From the NCBI RefSeq assembly GCF_025263685.1, contig NZ_CP092109.1, positions 1,240,001 through 1,304,000 on the forward strand: 64,000 nt of DNA, written 5' to 3'. This stretch comes from Geoalkalibacter halelectricus (GTDB lineage: Bacteria; Desulfobacterota; Desulfuromonadia; Desulfuromonadales; Geoalkalibacteraceae). The position numbers and the translations under genes are program-made. Of the stretch, positions 37,407 to 46,628 are shown one piece after another. Each line of letters opens with the position of its first letter. Within the stretch, counting starts at the first letter, position 1. The notes below the pieces were generated by a model that saw only the letters and a program-made list of their open reading frames with translations, searched no databases and was not told where the DNA came from.

Positions 37407-38984
37407 ATGAGCTTGATACAACTCTATGATACCACCCTGCGCGACGGTACCCAGGCCGAGGACATTTCCTTCCTGGTCGCCGACAAAATCCGCGTGGCCG
37501 AGAAACTCGACGAACTGGGCATTCACTACATCGAAGGCGGCTGGCCCGGATCCAACCCCAAAGACATCAGCTTCTTTCGGGAGATCAAAAAGGTACGCCT
37601 GACGCAAGCCAAGGTTGCGGCCTTCGGCTCGACGCGCCGCGCCAAGACCACCCCTGACAAGGACAACAACATCCGCACCCTGATCCAGGCCGAGCCCGAC
37701 ACTGTTACCATTTTCGGCAAGACCTGGGACTTTCACGTGCGTGAGGCCCTGCGCATCTCCCTGGAAGAAAATCTCGAGCTGATCAACGATTCCCTTGCCT
37801 ACCTCAAAAACCACGTCGGCGAGGTCGTCTACGACGCGGAGCATTTCTTTGACGGCTACAAGGCCAACCCCGACTACGCCCTGCAGACCCTCAAGGCGGC
37901 CGAAGCCGCCGGCGTCGATTGTATTGTGCTGTGCGACACCAATGGCGGCACCCTGCCCCATGAGATCCCCGCCATCATGGAGAAGGTGCGCGCCACCGTC
38001 GCCACTCCGCTGGGTATCCACGCCCATAACGACAGCGAATGCGCGGTGGCCAACAGCCTCATGGCCGTGGCGTGCGGTGCGGTCCATGTGCAGGGGACCA
38101 TCAATGGCTTCGGCGAGCGCTGCGGCAATGCCAATCTCTGCTCCATCATTCCGGCGCTCAAGCTCAAGTTCGGGCATGAATGCATCAGCGACGAGCAGCT
38201 CAAGACCCTGCGTATCCTTTCGCGAACCATCTACGAGATGGCCAATCTCATCCCCAACAAGCACCAGCCCTACGTCGGCAATTCCGCTTTCGCCCACAAG
38301 GGTGGGGTGCACGTTTCGGCCATCCAGCGCCACCCGGAAACCTATGAGCATATCCGCCCGGAACTGGTGGGCAATGTGACCCGCGTTCTGGTCAGCGATC
38401 TGTCCGGCCGCTCGAACATTCTGGCCAAGGCCGAGCAGTTCAACATCAACCTCGACAGCAAGGATCCGTTGACCCAGGAGATTCTCGAGAACATCAAGGA
38501 TCTGGAAAACCGCGGTTTTCAATTCGAAGGCGCCGAGGCGTCCTTTGAACTGCTCATGCGGCGCGCCCTGGGAACCTTACGCCACTATTTTTCCGTCATC
38601 GGATTTCGCGTCATCGACAGCAAGCGCCATGAGGAAGAAAAGCCTTCCTCGGAAGCCACCGTTCAGGTCAAGGTCGGTGGGCGCATCGAACACACCGCCG
38701 CCGAGGGCAACGGACCGGTCAATGCCCTCGACCATGCTTTGCGCAAGGCCCTGGAGAGTTTCTATCCGCAGTTGCGTGACGTGCGGCTGTTCGATTACAA
38801 GGTGCGGGTGTTGCCGGCCGGCAAGGGTACCGCCTCCATGACGCGGGTTCTGATCGAGTCGGGCGACAAAACCAGCCGCTGGGGCACGGTCGGGGTCAGC
38901 GACAACATCATCGATGCGTCCTACCAGGCTTTGGTGGACGCCCTTCTCTACAAATTGGTCAAGGATCAGGAACAGGCCGGATGA
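37407..38984 (+). CDS. cimA: (R)-citramalate synthase
   Basis: The 525-aa enzyme condenses pyruvate and acetyl-CoA for the threonine-independent route to isoleucine. The HMGL-like barrel has the N-terminal [11 protein letters not shown], metal ligands in GIHAHNDSE, and [15 protein letters not shown]. The C-terminal allosteric LeuA-dimer domain begins around [10 protein letters not shown]. Length and sequence match the Geobacter-type CimA. The ribosome site GAAGGGG lies at the edge of the abnormal region, so its true upstream sequence and any promoter cannot be trusted. Confidence 0.95.
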   Translation: MSLIQLYDTTLRDGTQAEDISFLVADKIRVAEKLDELGIHYIEGGWPGSNPKDISFFREIKKVRLTQAKVAAFGSTRRAKTTPDKDNNIRTLIQAEPDTVTIFGKTWDFHVREALRISLEENLELINDSLAYLKNHVGEVVYDAEHFFDGYKANPDYALQTLKAAEAAGVDCIVLCDTNGGTLPHEIPAIMEKVRATVATPLGIHAHNDSECAVANSLMAVACGAVHVQGTINGFGERCGNANLCSIIPALKLKFGHECISDEQLKTLRILSRTIYEMANLIPNKHQPYVGNSAFAHKGGVHVSAIQRHPETYEHIRPELVGNVTRVLVSDLSGRSNILAKAEQFNINLDSKDPLTQEILENIKDLENRGFQFEGAEASFELLMRRALGTLRHYFSVIGFRVIDSKRHEEEKPSSEATVQVKVGGRIEHTAAEGNGPVNALDHALRKALESFYPQLRDVRLFDYKVRVLPAGKGTASMTRVLIESGDKTSRWGTVGVSDNIIDASYQALVDALLYKLVKDQEQAG

Positions 38985-39541
38985 ACCATCCCCGGGGGCT
39001 TGGATCCCTTATTTTCCTGGTTCTGCTGCTGTTCATGGTCGCCGCCGGCCGGCAGGTCTTTCCCCGCGAAAGGCCGCCGGCCGTTTTCATTCCCGCCTCG
39101 GAAAAACTTCTGGTGGAGTTGGGGCAAGGAGCGGCGCGCCCTGGGATGTATCAATTTTCTGACGCTCAAGGCTGGGGAGGCGTCATTTCGTTGACGAATT
39201 TGGATTGTGTGAGGGAAGCACGCGCGAACTGGCCTCCGCCGGTGACTGGACAGCGCCTGGACTTTTTTTGTAACAGTTTGAATTTTCTGGATATTTCTTA
39301 TTCGTGGATGCCCGCTTCCAAGCGCATGGCCCTGGCCATCCCTCTGCATCCCCAGCGTATGAACCAGGAAGATTGGCAAGCCTTGCCCGGTATCGGCCCG
39401 CGGCTGGCAGCGCGGATCGAAGAAGATCGTCAATTAAATGGCGATTTTGGGGCCCTTGAAGAACTCATGCGGGTGCGGGGGATTGGCCCCAAGCGGATAA
39501 ATGACTGGAGGAGTTATTTTTCTGGTGGCGTAACTGATTGA
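38981..39541 (+). CDS. Membrane-anchored helix-hairpin-helix (ComEA-like) protein
   Basis: The 186-aa product has an N-terminal transmembrane anchor (about 8-24), a periplasmic region with two cysteines (NLDCVRE, FFCNSL), and a C-terminal HhH pair ([27 protein letters not shown]). ComEA proteins bind DNA in uptake. The HhH placement fits, but the central region is not typical. It overlaps the cimA stop by 4 bp. Confidence 0.75.
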   Translation: MNHPRGLGSLIFLVLLLFMVAAGRQVFPRERPPAVFIPASEKLLVELGQGAARPGMYQFSDAQGWGGVISLTNLDCVREARANWPPPVTGQRLDFFCNSLNFLDISYSWMPASKRMALAIPLHPQRMNQEDWQALPGIGPRLAARIEEDRQLNGDFGALEELMRVRGIGPKRINDWRSYFSGGVTD

Positions 39542-39686
39542 TTGTGCGAATAAAAGCTGAACTTGACTGAAATTGTTGGAGAAAAAAATTCTTTTTCCCC
39601 TCACTCTGGCACATCTGATGAAAGAGAGAATGACCGTAGGCATGAGTCAGTGTGTTCCATTCATTCTCTGAAAGGGGGAAGGTTCC

Positions 39687-39842
39687 ATGAAATGTCCCAA
39701 GTGCAAAGGAAGAATGTACGCCGAAAAATTCTATGATTTCGTTCGCGCTTTCGAAGCGTGGAAATGCTGCTCCTGCGGTGAGGTGATCGATCCGACGATT
39801 CTCGCCAACCGCGCCCGCAACCATAACCTCTATATCGGTTAA
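39687..39842 (+). CDS. Zinc-ribbon microprotein (51 aa)
   Basis: A short gene starts with MKCPKCKGRMYAEKFYDFV and has a second knuckle, CCSCGEVIDP, giving a CxxC...CxxC zinc ribbon. It ends at TAA 39840-39842. A strong AAAGGGGGAAGG precedes the ATG by normal spacing, and a terminator follows. It may be an RNA- or protein-binding accessory factor; no function is known. Confidence 0.8.
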   Translation: MKCPKCKGRMYAEKFYDFVRAFEAWKCCSCGEVIDPTILANRARNHNLYIG

Positions 39843-39887
39843 GGGGTTAGGTTCAGGCGTAGCAGCCATAAAAGGGCGAATAAAGCG

Positions 39888-39926
39888 AAAAGGGGAAAGC
39901 CGGTTTGATGTCGGTTTTCCCCTTTT
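39888..39926 (+). terminator. Terminator after the zinc-ribbon microprotein
   Basis: AAAAGGGGAAAGCCG pairs with CGGTTTTCCCCTTTT (one non-Watson-Crick pair) around TTTGATGT. The T-tract is part of the stem. Confidence 0.8.
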
Positions 39927-40052
39927 CATTTATCCGCCGCAGCCTACCGGGAGCCTTCCAAGCAAACCCGGGCAAGCAATCCCGGGCTTGACCATTTGCG
40001 GTGTTGCGCTTACCCTTGAGCGGCAGTTCACTACCCTGGAAGGGTCCCGCTG

Positions 40053-40649
40053 ATGAAAAAATATCTGAGCTTGATTTGCGTGGTTTTTCTTTTCTCCTTT
40101 CTGGCGGCGTGCGATCGCACCCCGCGACTTTCGCCTCTGGGTGAGGGCGCCGTGATCCTTGCCTTCGGTGACAGTATCACCTACGGCACCGGTGCGGGCC
40201 CGGGGGAGAGCTATCCCGAGGTTCTGGAACGGTTGACGGGGTTTCGGGTCGTCAATGCCGGCGTGCCGGGAGAGCTTTCAGCCGCCGGGGTAGAGCGTCT
40301 GCCCGGCGTGCTGGCCGAGGTGCAACCAGACCTGGTGATTCTCTGTCATGGCGGCAACGACGTGATCCAGCGCCTCAGTCCTCAGGACATTGAGGCCAAT
40401 ATACGGGCCATGGTCGCCTTGGCGCGCGAGGCCGGCGCCCAGGTACTGTTGATCGGCGTCCCTCAACCGAGCCTGATTTTGCAATCCATTCCCCTCTACG
40501 AGCGGATTTCCTGGGACATGGGGGTGCCGATCGACAAGCACGTTTTGCCCGATGTGTTGCGCCGCCAGGAAACTAAGGGCGACGAGATTCATCCCAACGC
40601 CCAAGGCTATGCAAAGATGGCCGAAACCCTTGCCAAGCTGATTCGATGA
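40053..40649 (+). CDS. SGNH/GDSL esterase lipoprotein (TesA-like)
   Basis: The 198-aa product has a lipoprotein signal (FSFLAAC, Cys at about residue 20). Block I FGDSITYG gives the nucleophile Ser, block III is GGND, and block V DEIHPNAQGY gives Asp and His. It probably hydrolyses short-chain esters or lysophospholipids at the cell envelope. Its TGA overlaps the next ATG, coupling it to a membrane microprotein. Confidence 0.9.
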   Translation: MKKYLSLICVVFLFSFLAACDRTPRLSPLGEGAVILAFGDSITYGTGAGPGESYPEVLERLTGFRVVNAGVPGELSAAGVERLPGVLAEVQPDLVILCHGGNDVIQRLSPQDIEANIRAMVALAREAGAQVLLIGVPQPSLILQSIPLYERISWDMGVPIDKHVLPDVLRRQETKGDEIHPNAQGYAKMAETLAKLIR

Positions 40650-40837
40650 AACAAACCATTAGAATCCTTTTGTTTTGTGCCGGGGGGGCTGCAATCGGCG
40701 CCCTCGCAGGTTATCTGGGCCAATGTCTCGGAGGCAGTTGAGGGCCTCTTGCCAACCCCTGGTCAGGGGCGTTGTTGGGGGTGCTCGCCGGATTGATCCT
40801 GGGACTGGTGCCGGGTGAATCGGCAAGGAAAAACTAG
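40646..40837 (+). CDS. DUF6132-like membrane microprotein with in-frame TGA (candidate selenoprotein)
   Basis: Reading through TGA at 40739-40741 gives 63 residues with two hydrophobic helices (about 5-25 and 41-56). Between them lies C27-x4-U32-x4-N-P. As I recall the family, DUF6132 proteins conserve C-x4-C-x4-N-P at exactly these spacings, so the TGA falls on the second conserved cysteine. Twenty nucleotides after the TGA is a hairpin CCCCT-GGTC-AGGGG whose loop starts with GG, as in bacterial SECIS elements. Codon use stays normal after the TGA, and the frame ends at TAG 40835-40837. The alternatives are a nonsense mutation or a base-call error (TGC read as TGA). Confidence 0.6.
40756..40769 (+). 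promoter_or_regulatory. Candidate bacterial SECIS hairpin
   Basis: The stem CCCCT/AGGGG with loop GGTC lies 15-28 nt past the TGA of the DUF6132-like gene. Possible lower pairing of CCAA (40752-40755) with TTGG (40775-40778) extends it across a bulge. The position and GG loop suit SelB recognition. Confidence 0.45.
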
Positions 40838-40950
40838 CTACTACCGCGCGTTTTTCCGTCTCCCTATGCTGCAAGTTCCCGCCAATCGGGTATTATAGTC
40901 CCCGTAGGATAGGTGGAACTCTATAAAATTCAGACAGGAGGAGTGACGTG

Positions 40951-41553
40951 ATGAGACGTGTTGTGGTGCTGGTGTTTCTTGCGGTGTTTTTGGCCACCCC
41001 GGCCTTGGCCGATCCTTATTTTTCCGCGAGTTTTGGTCTGGCCAACGTGCGCGATGCCGACCTGCGTGATGGCAGGGACGGGACCCGCGGCGATATGAAA
41101 CTCGACAACGGCTATGTTTTCCTCGCCGCTATCGGCGGCAGCTTCTTGGGCGATGTGCGCGGCGAGATCGAACTGGGCTACCGCAACAACGATATCGATC
41201 GCCTGCGCAGCGGCGTGCAGGTGGTTTCGCGCAGCGGTGACGTTACGGCCATTTCACTCATGGCCAATCTGTTCAAGGATATCCCGCTGGGCATCGGCTT
41301 GACTCCCTTTGTCGGCGGCGGCATCGGTATCGCCAACGTGGAAGCCGACCTCAATGCCTTCGGTATCAACGGCAAAAAGGATGACAACGTCTTTGCCTAT
41401 CAGTTCGCCGCCGGTGGGGCCATCGAGTTGGGGCCCCAAGTCAACCTGGATCTTCAGTATCGCTACTTCGCCACGGCGGATCCCGACTTCTCCCATCTTG
41501 AGGCGGAATACCGCACCCACAACGTCCTGCTTGGGCTGCGTTTCGGTTTTTAA
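40951..41553 (+). CDS. Outer-membrane beta-barrel protein (OmpW/OmpA-like fold)
   Basis: The 200-aa product has a Sec signal (ATPALA before residue 21), alternating amphipathic strands and a C-terminal aromatic residue (LLGLRFGF), all as expected for an outer-membrane barrel. PFVGGGIGIANVEAD and LDLQYRYFA are typical porin-like strands. Ligand is unknown. AGGAGG precedes the ATG at 40951; a GTG one codon earlier is possible. Confidence 0.82.
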   Translation: MRRVVVLVFLAVFLATPALADPYFSASFGLANVRDADLRDGRDGTRGDMKLDNGYVFLAAIGGSFLGDVRGEIELGYRNNDIDRLRSGVQVVSRSGDVTAISLMANLFKDIPLGIGLTPFVGGGIGIANVEADLNAFGINGKKDDNVFAYQFAAGGAIELGPQVNLDLQYRYFATADPDFSHLEAEYRTHNVLLGLRFGF

Positions 41554-41574
41554 GCAACTCCGCTGAACCGACTG

Positions 41575-41621
41575 CGGCGGGGGAATGGAGCCAAAAGGGC
41601 TCCATTCCCCCGCCGTTTTTT
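41575..41621 (+). terminator. Strong terminator of the beta-barrel gene
   Basis: An 18-bp perfect stem from CGGCGGGGGAATGGAGCC encloses a 5-nt loop, followed by a T6 tract. Confidence 0.95.
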
Positions 41622-41755
41622 ATCCCGGCTCCAGATGCGGGCATCAGGACATCCGATAGCATCAAGAAATCCCATCAGATTTATCAATTTGTCAAATAGC
41701 GGCCAATGACGCTATAGTCGGCCTTGAGTTTTTCCGCCGACCGGAGTCTTGCGCC

Positions 41756-42379
41756 ATGCTCTTCGACCTGCATGTTCATACCCAGCTTTCATCCTGCAGT
41801 TGCCTGCGCCTCGAAGAAATTCTCGCCCAGGCGCGCGCCCGCGGTCTCGATGGCGTCTGTATTACCGACCACGACACCATGGCCGCCGGGCGGCAGCTTC
41901 GCGAAGGCTTGCAGAGCGATGGGCTGGTGGTGGTGCTGGGCATGGAGTACACGACATCCCAGGGCGACTTCCTCCTGTTCGGCCCCTTCGAGAACCTGCC
42001 GCTGAATCTCGATGCCGCAACTCTCTTGCCCATGGTTGAGAAGTGGGGGGGCGTGGCGGTATCCGCGCACCCCTTCCGGCGGGTGCGACCCGCCGACCCG
42101 ACCATTCTCGCCGGTGCCGAGGGCCTGGTTCTGGAGCGCATCAACGGGCGCAACAGCCACCGGGAAAATCAACAGGCCGAGAGCTGGCTCAGGCGCTATC
42201 CTCTGACCGCCTGCGGTGGCAGTGATGCTCATTGCCTGGAGGAACTCGGCCGGGTCGTGACGCAATTCCAGCGACCGGTCCAGGCGCGCCAGGATCTAGT
42301 CGCGGCGCTACGTTCCGGGGCCTGCGAAGGGCGATGGAATCCCTATTTTGAAAGCGCGCGGTTGGTCGCTTCCTTCTGA
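41756..42379 (+). CDS. PHP-domain metal-dependent phosphoesterase
   Basis: The 207-aa product carries the PHP motifs: DLHVHTQLS (His6, His8), CITDHDT, VSAHPFR and GGSDAH. These residues bind the catalytic metal cluster. Family members hydrolyse phosphodiesters or phosphorylated nucleotides. The exact substrate is unknown. No strong ribosome site was seen before the ATG. Confidence 0.88.
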   Translation: MLFDLHVHTQLSSCSCLRLEEILAQARARGLDGVCITDHDTMAAGRQLREGLQSDGLVVVLGMEYTTSQGDFLLFGPFENLPLNLDAATLLPMVEKWGGVAVSAHPFRRVRPADPTILAGAEGLVLERINGRNSHRENQQAESWLRRYPLTACGGSDAHCLEELGRVVTQFQRPVQARQDLVAALRSGACEGRWNPYFESARLVASF

Positions 42380-42468
42380 GGCCGTCGCTGATCCGCCCGC
42401 AAGTTTCCGTCATCACCTTCCTTATTTGCCTTTATCCCGGCCTGCCGCTAAGATAGTCCTTCCTGCAA

Positions 42469-42517
42469 GTATCTATTCACCCGGTGTGCGGCCGCAGCCC
42501 CTATGCTCAACAGTTAC
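42469..42517. repeat. Structured palindromic repeat, copy B
   Basis: The first 20 bases are identical to the start of copy A at 8194-8241. The remainder is similar, with ATGCT and AGTTAC conserved. It lies 56 bp before the phosphoglycerate mutase gene. Outer stem pairing is weaker than in copy A. Confidence 0.6.
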
Positions 42518-42572
42518 CCTTGCTGAAAACTTGTCCTGCGTCCGGAACAACCCTGCGCGATCCGGAGTGATT

Positions 42573-43910
42573 ATGCCGCGGAAATGCGTTTTGATATTGC
42601 TCGATGGTCTGGGTGACCGCAGTCATCCCGAACTGGGTCACCTGACGCCTTTGCAGGCCGCCGAGACGCCCACCTTGGACCGGCTCGCCACCCTGGGGGC
42701 CTGCGGTCTCTATCATGCCGGCGCTCATGGCCGGGCGCTGCCGAGCGAGAATGCCCATTTTGCCATGTTCGGCTACGGGCTCGAGGACTTCCCCGGACGT
42801 GGCGTTCTCGAGGCGCTGGGCGCCGGTGTTCCCGTGGGGCCTGCGGAGGTCGCCTTTCTGGCGCATCTGGTTGAGCTACGTAGCGCCCACGACTGCCTGG
42901 TGCTGCACAAGGATCGCCCGCATGCCGACTCCGATCAGGCCGCGGGCCTGGCCGCGGCCGTCGCCCGCTACCAGCAGGGCGGAACCCTGGTGCGTTTCGT
43001 TCCCACCAAGGGGCTGTTCGGTGTCTTGCTGATGCAGGGCGGGGTGTCGCCTTACGTGACCGACACCAATACCATGATCGAGGGGCTGCCTTTACCCGCG
43101 GTGCGGCCTTGGCAGGAATACGACCAGGACCAGGCTGCCTGTCATACCGCCCGCGTCCTGAGCGTTTATTTAAGCTGGGCCTTTCGGCATCTCGATGGCC
43201 ACCCGGTTAATAAGGCCCGTCGGCACTCTGGGCTGGGAGCCATCAACGGTCTGGTTACCCAGCGCCCCGGGCGTCTCAAGCCGGTTGTCGATTTCCGCAG
43301 CCGCAACGGCCTCAAGGGCCTGAGTATCGCCTCGGGCATTATCTATTGGGGACTTGCTTCCTTTCTGGGCATGAGTGTCGCGCGAGTCACCGACGGCGAG
43401 GATGCGGGGCGCGACCTGGCCGAGCGCCTGATCGCCGCGCGCGAGGCGCTGGCTGATTTTGAGTTCATTCATGTTCACACCAAAGCTCCCGATGAGGCCG
43501 CGCATGCCAAAAGTCCGGAGCGCAAGGTACGCGCCATCGAGGCTCTGGATCGCGGCCTCGCGGATGCCATCGCCCCTTTGCTCGATGACCCGGAGGTGCT
43601 GCTGGCGGTGAGCGCCGACCACTCCACCCCCAGCAGCGGTGCTCTGATCCACTCGGGTGAGCCCGTTCCCCTGATGTTCGTCGGTGGCGGTGTGCGGCGC
43701 GACGCCGTGAACCGATTCGATGAGATCAGCGTCGCCTCAGGCGCGCTGGGCTGCGTGCGTGGCACGGAATTCATGAACCTGGTACTCAACTACCTTGATC
43801 GCGCCAGGTTGGTCGGCACCCGCGACGCACCAGCGGATTGCGGCTACTGGCCGGGAGACTACGAGCCCTTTCGGCTGCAAGGGACCGGCAAAGGAGTTGG
43901 CGATGCTTGA
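42573..43910 (+). CDS. Cofactor-independent phosphoglycerate mutase, archaeal ApgM type
   Basis: The 445-aa product belongs to the alkaline-phosphatase superfamily. It begins LILLDGLGDR (metal Asp). SENAHFAMFGY holds the nucleophile Ser, HVHTKAPDEAAH and SADHSTP hold the metal ligands. It interconverts 2- and 3-phosphoglycerate. The ATG at 42573 follows CCGGAGTGA. Its 3' end overlaps the next gene by 8 bp. Confidence 0.9.
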   Translation: MPRKCVLILLDGLGDRSHPELGHLTPLQAAETPTLDRLATLGACGLYHAGAHGRALPSENAHFAMFGYGLEDFPGRGVLEALGAGVPVGPAEVAFLAHLVELRSAHDCLVLHKDRPHADSDQAAGLAAAVARYQQGGTLVRFVPTKGLFGVLLMQGGVSPYVTDTNTMIEGLPLPAVRPWQEYDQDQAACHTARVLSVYLSWAFRHLDGHPVNKARRHSGLGAINGLVTQRPGRLKPVVDFRSRNGLKGLSIASGIIYWGLASFLGMSVARVTDGEDAGRDLAERLIAAREALADFEFIHVHTKAPDEAAHAKSPERKVRAIEALDRGLADAIAPLLDDPEVLLAVSADHSTPSSGALIHSGEPVPLMFVGGGVRRDAVNRFDEISVASGALGCVRGTEFMNLVLNYLDRARLVGTRDAPADCGYWPGDYEPFRLQGTGKGVGDA

Positions 43911-44484
43911 TTGCTCCGAAATGGGCGTGATTCATGGCCGCTTTCAGGTTTTGCACCGTGACCACCTTCGCTACCTGCTGGCCGGTGCCGAACGCAGCCG
44001 GCATTTGGTGGTGGGCATCACCAATCCCGATCCCAGCCTCACCCGTGCTGAGGAGGCCGATACCCGGCGCGACCGGCCCCTGGCCAATCCACTGAGCTAT
44101 TTCGAGCGCTACCTGATGGTGCGCGCCGTGCTCGAAGAAGCTGGAATCCAGCCAGGCGATTTTTCGGTCGTGCCTCTGCCCATTAATCTCCCCGAGCTTT
44201 ATCGCCATTACGTGCCCCTCGACGCGCTCTATTTTCTCAGCATCTATGATGACTGGGGACGCAAAAAACTGGCCCGCTTCCAAAATATGGGGCTGCGCAC
44301 CCATGTTCTCTGGGAGGTACCGCCCGAGGACAAAGGCTTGAGTGCCGGCGCCATTCGCGACCTCATGGCGCATGGCCAACCCTGGGAGCACCTGGTTCCG
44401 CCGGCCGCCGCGCGACTTCTCAATCACTGGGACATACCCGCCCGCCTGGCCGCGGCGTCACGCCAAGATGGGACGCCGGGGTAG
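43903..44484 (+). CDS. NMN/nicotinate-nucleotide adenylyltransferase-like nucleotidyltransferase
   Basis: The 193-aa product is a cytidylyltransferase-fold protein with GRFQVLHRDHLRYL near the N-terminus, a variant of the HxGH nucleotide motif, and LSAGAIRDLMAHG near the C-terminus in place of ISSTxxR. It resembles archaeal-type NadM enzymes in NAD synthesis. It overlaps the mutase gene by 8 bp. Confidence 0.78.
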   Translation: MLDCSEMGVIHGRFQVLHRDHLRYLLAGAERSRHLVVGITNPDPSLTRAEEADTRRDRPLANPLSYFERYLMVRAVLEEAGIQPGDFSVVPLPINLPELYRHYVPLDALYFLSIYDDWGRKKLARFQNMGLRTHVLWEVPPEDKGLSAGAIRDLMAHGQPWEHLVPPAAARLLNHWDIPARLAAASRQDGTPG

Positions 44485-44488
44485 CCGA

Positions 44489-44516
44489 GCCGGTTTTTCC
44501 CAGACCGGCGTTTTTA
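44489..44516 (+). terminator. Weak terminator after the nucleotidyltransferase gene
   Basis: GCCGGT pairs with ACCGGC around a 9-nt loop, followed by GTTTTTAC. Confidence 0.5.
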
Positions 44517-44618
44517 CGCTACAATGATCATGAAATGAGGGTTTTTCAGGCGTCTTGCCCCTTATGAGCCACGGGGCGATGCGCGGGGATAAAGGGTCTC
44601 CCGAAGCGGAGGTGGGCC

Positions 44619-45071
44619 ATGGAAATCATCGATCTGGCATTCGTGGTAGGTTTGGTTTTGGGCACCTTGGCCATCCTTTCGGTGTGCTGGGTGTGGATAA
44701 AGCGCCAGATTCTCGGCACGGGCGGCGCGATGTTGAGTCTGGTGGGCGTGCTGCTGGTGGGACTTTCCGTGTGGAGCAGCGCGCGTTTCGCCATTTCCCC
44801 TGAGGGCTTCGAAGCCGAATTCAGCCGCCTGGAGCAGCGGGTCAATGAGGTGGCACACTCCAGCAATGCTCTGCGCGAGGAAGTCCTGGCGGTCGCCGAA
44901 AATGTCGAAACCAGCCGCACACAGTTTCTGCACCTCACCGAAGCCCTGGAGACGCGGCGCGCCCTGCCGCCTCAAACCCTCGAAGAAGTGCGGCGCCCCT
45001 TGCTGACTCTGCCCTCGGTCGAGCCGCAGCAGTTGGAGCGGCGCCTGCCCCCCATCGCCCCTGAGCGGTGA
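44619..45071 (+). CDS. Membrane protein with C-terminal coiled coil
   Basis: The 150-aa product has two N-terminal transmembrane helices (about 7-27 and 36-53). A coiled coil follows (about 65-110, FEAEFSRLEQRVNEVAHSSN) and then a Pro-rich tail. No known family. GCGGAGGTGG precedes the ATG, and the next gene follows at 13 bp. Confidence 0.65.
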   Translation: MEIIDLAFVVGLVLGTLAILSVCWVWIKRQILGTGGAMLSLVGVLLVGLSVWSSARFAISPEGFEAEFSRLEQRVNEVAHSSNALREEVLAVAENVETSRTQFLHLTEALETRRALPPQTLEEVRRPLLTLPSVEPQQLERRLPPIAPER

Positions 45072-45084
45072 AGGAGATTAGAGC

Positions 45085-45330
45085 GTGAATTTCGAACGAA
45101 AAATCGCCTTGGATTGTCCGTACTGCAAAAAAACCATCTTCCAGCCGGCGCGCTGGTTCAAGCAAGCCTATTTTACCTGCCCCCATTGCCAAAAAGGCCT
45201 CGCCGAGGGCCAGTTCGCTCGCCTGCTCGCCGATCTTGAGCAAGCCGAGGACGCCTGCATTGACGCCTTGCTGCAGGATTCAGGCAAATCGGGTTGCTGT
45301 TCCAAGGCCGGCGGCTGCGGAAAATCATAG
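45085..45330 (+). CDS. Small Cys-rich zinc-ribbon protein
   Basis: An 81-aa protein starting at GTG, with AAGGAGA eight bases upstream. An N-terminal zinc ribbon is formed by CPYC and CPHC about 20 residues apart. The C-terminal tail CCSKAGGCGKS adds three cysteines and could bind metal. The function is unknown. Confidence 0.7.
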   Translation: MNFERKIALDCPYCKKTIFQPARWFKQAYFTCPHCQKGLAEGQFARLLADLEQAEDACIDALLQDSGKSGCCSKAGGCGKS

Positions 45331-45337
45331 CCATGGA

Positions 45338-45790
45338 TCAGGAGAGCATGGGGCTTTGGCCTTTTTCCAGGGCGAGGGCGCGCCCTTTTTTGCTCAGGGC
45401 GAACCGTTTGATGAGACCAAATCCGGGCGTGAGGGCGACCAGACCCCTTTTGTTCAGCGCTTTCAGGGCCTCGGCCACTAGACGCGTGTCCATGTGCAGG
45501 GTCTCTGACATGGCCGCCAGCGACACACCCTTGGGGCCGGTCTGGGCAAGGTGGGTGAAGACGATATATTCCAGATCTCCCAGTTGCGACGGATCGGAGT
45601 TGAGTTCCTCGAATTGTGTGACCAACGGAGCGATGCTGGGGGCGCGCAACCGGCGCAGGGTGTTCAGGTAGTCGAACAGGCGCAAGAAATTTTTGCGAAA
45701 AAAGGGGATGAGTCCGATCAGGACAAAGACCGCCAGAAAGATGCGGCTTAGGGTCTGGATCTCTTCGAGGTCGAACCAGATGCTTCCCAT
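45338..45790 (-). CDS. Membrane-anchored winged-helix protein
   Basis: The 150-aa product begins with one transmembrane helix (about 14-32). The C-terminal half resembles a winged-helix/MarR-type fold (DLEYIVFTHLAQTGPKGVSLAAMSETL, then LNKRGLVALTPGF). It might be a membrane-tethered regulator. The start at 45790 has GGAG upstream. It is convergent with the Cys-rich gene. Confidence 0.65.
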   Translation of the reverse strand: MGSIWFDLEEIQTLSRIFLAVFVLIGLIPFFRKNFLRLFDYLNTLRRLRAPSIAPLVTQFEELNSDPSQLGDLEYIVFTHLAQTGPKGVSLAAMSETLHMDTRLVAEALKALNKRGLVALTPGFGLIKRFALSKKGRALALEKGQSPMLS

Positions 45791-46078
45791 GAGGTTTTCT
45801 CCAGCGGTGAAACACAGGCAAGAAGCGGCGGACTTACTGCGGCTATCCACAAGTCAAGCATAGCAAACCCAAGATTTAAAACAATGTTTGTTTGGGGGGG
45901 GCGAAGACATGGAGCTGGCTGGGGCTCTGATGCTGGGCATTCAAGCGTGCAGCTCCATTCGTGCCTGGTCGGTCAGGGAAGGTTTTTTTCTGGCGTTCAG
46001 GGGTGAAATGGTAGGGCTTATCTGCCGCGCGGTAGTTGCATGAGCCGAGCGCCGCGCGGCGCTTGCGCACTTGGGGCG

Positions 46079-46489
46079 CTAGGGGAAGGCGATCTGGCGC
46101 ACGCTTCGCGCCCGGATACGAAAGCTACCGATGTCGGTGGCACCGTGGAAGAGCGCTTCTTTCTTGATCCGCAGTTCCTGCTTATCCCCGGTGCGCAGGC
46201 TGAGAACGATCAGGATCTTGCCGTTGTGCTCTTCCCGGAATTCAATTCCTTTGAGGTTGCGGAATTCGACCAGCATCTGACCCTCTCCCCATGCTCCCTC
46301 CAAGTAGGTTTTTCCGCCCATGGAAAAGCGGCTCACCTCGGTTCTTACGCCCTGGCGGTCGATGATCACCGCCTGGATGTCCTCCTCGGTCTCGGGCGCC
46401 ATGCCCGCGGGCGCTCCGCCCAGGTCACCCATCCCGCTGAGAAAAATCGTTGCCGGCAAGAGCAAAATCAGAAGCGTCAGGCGTTTCAT
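46079..46489 (-). CDS. Secreted hypothetical protein
   Basis: The 136-aa product has a signal peptide (hydrophobic residues 4-18) and a predicted beta-rich mature domain (VIIDRQGVRTEVSRFSMGG, ILIVLSLRTGDKQELRIKKEAL). No family is recognised. GGAGGATAGGA precedes the ATG. The preceding 45791-46078 stretch holds nothing recognisable. Confidence 0.65.
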   Translation of the reverse strand: MKRLTLLILLLPATIFLSGMGDLGGAPAGMAPETEEDIQAVIIDRQGVRTEVSRFSMGGKTYLEGAWGEGQMLVEFRNLKGIEFREEHNGKILIVLSLRTGDKQELRIKKEALFHGATDIGSFRIRARSVRQIAFP

Positions 46490-46628
46490 TCCTATCCTCC
46501 GTGAAGTACCTAGGGGGCAGAACGTTCTTCCCCGGCAAAAAAATTATAGGCTCAACCCACCGGTGGATTAAACCCGCGGACCCGAAGAACGGGGTTTGAC
46601 GAAGGCCGAGGCCGCGCCAGTCTAAATT

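Noticed and set aside
36719-37410. Several Gly/Pro-rich open frames on both strands
   Set aside because: They arise from G and C homopolymers in suspect sequence.
45851-46070. Small minus-strand frame of 64 codons
   Set aside because: No ribosome site and no sequence features of a protein.
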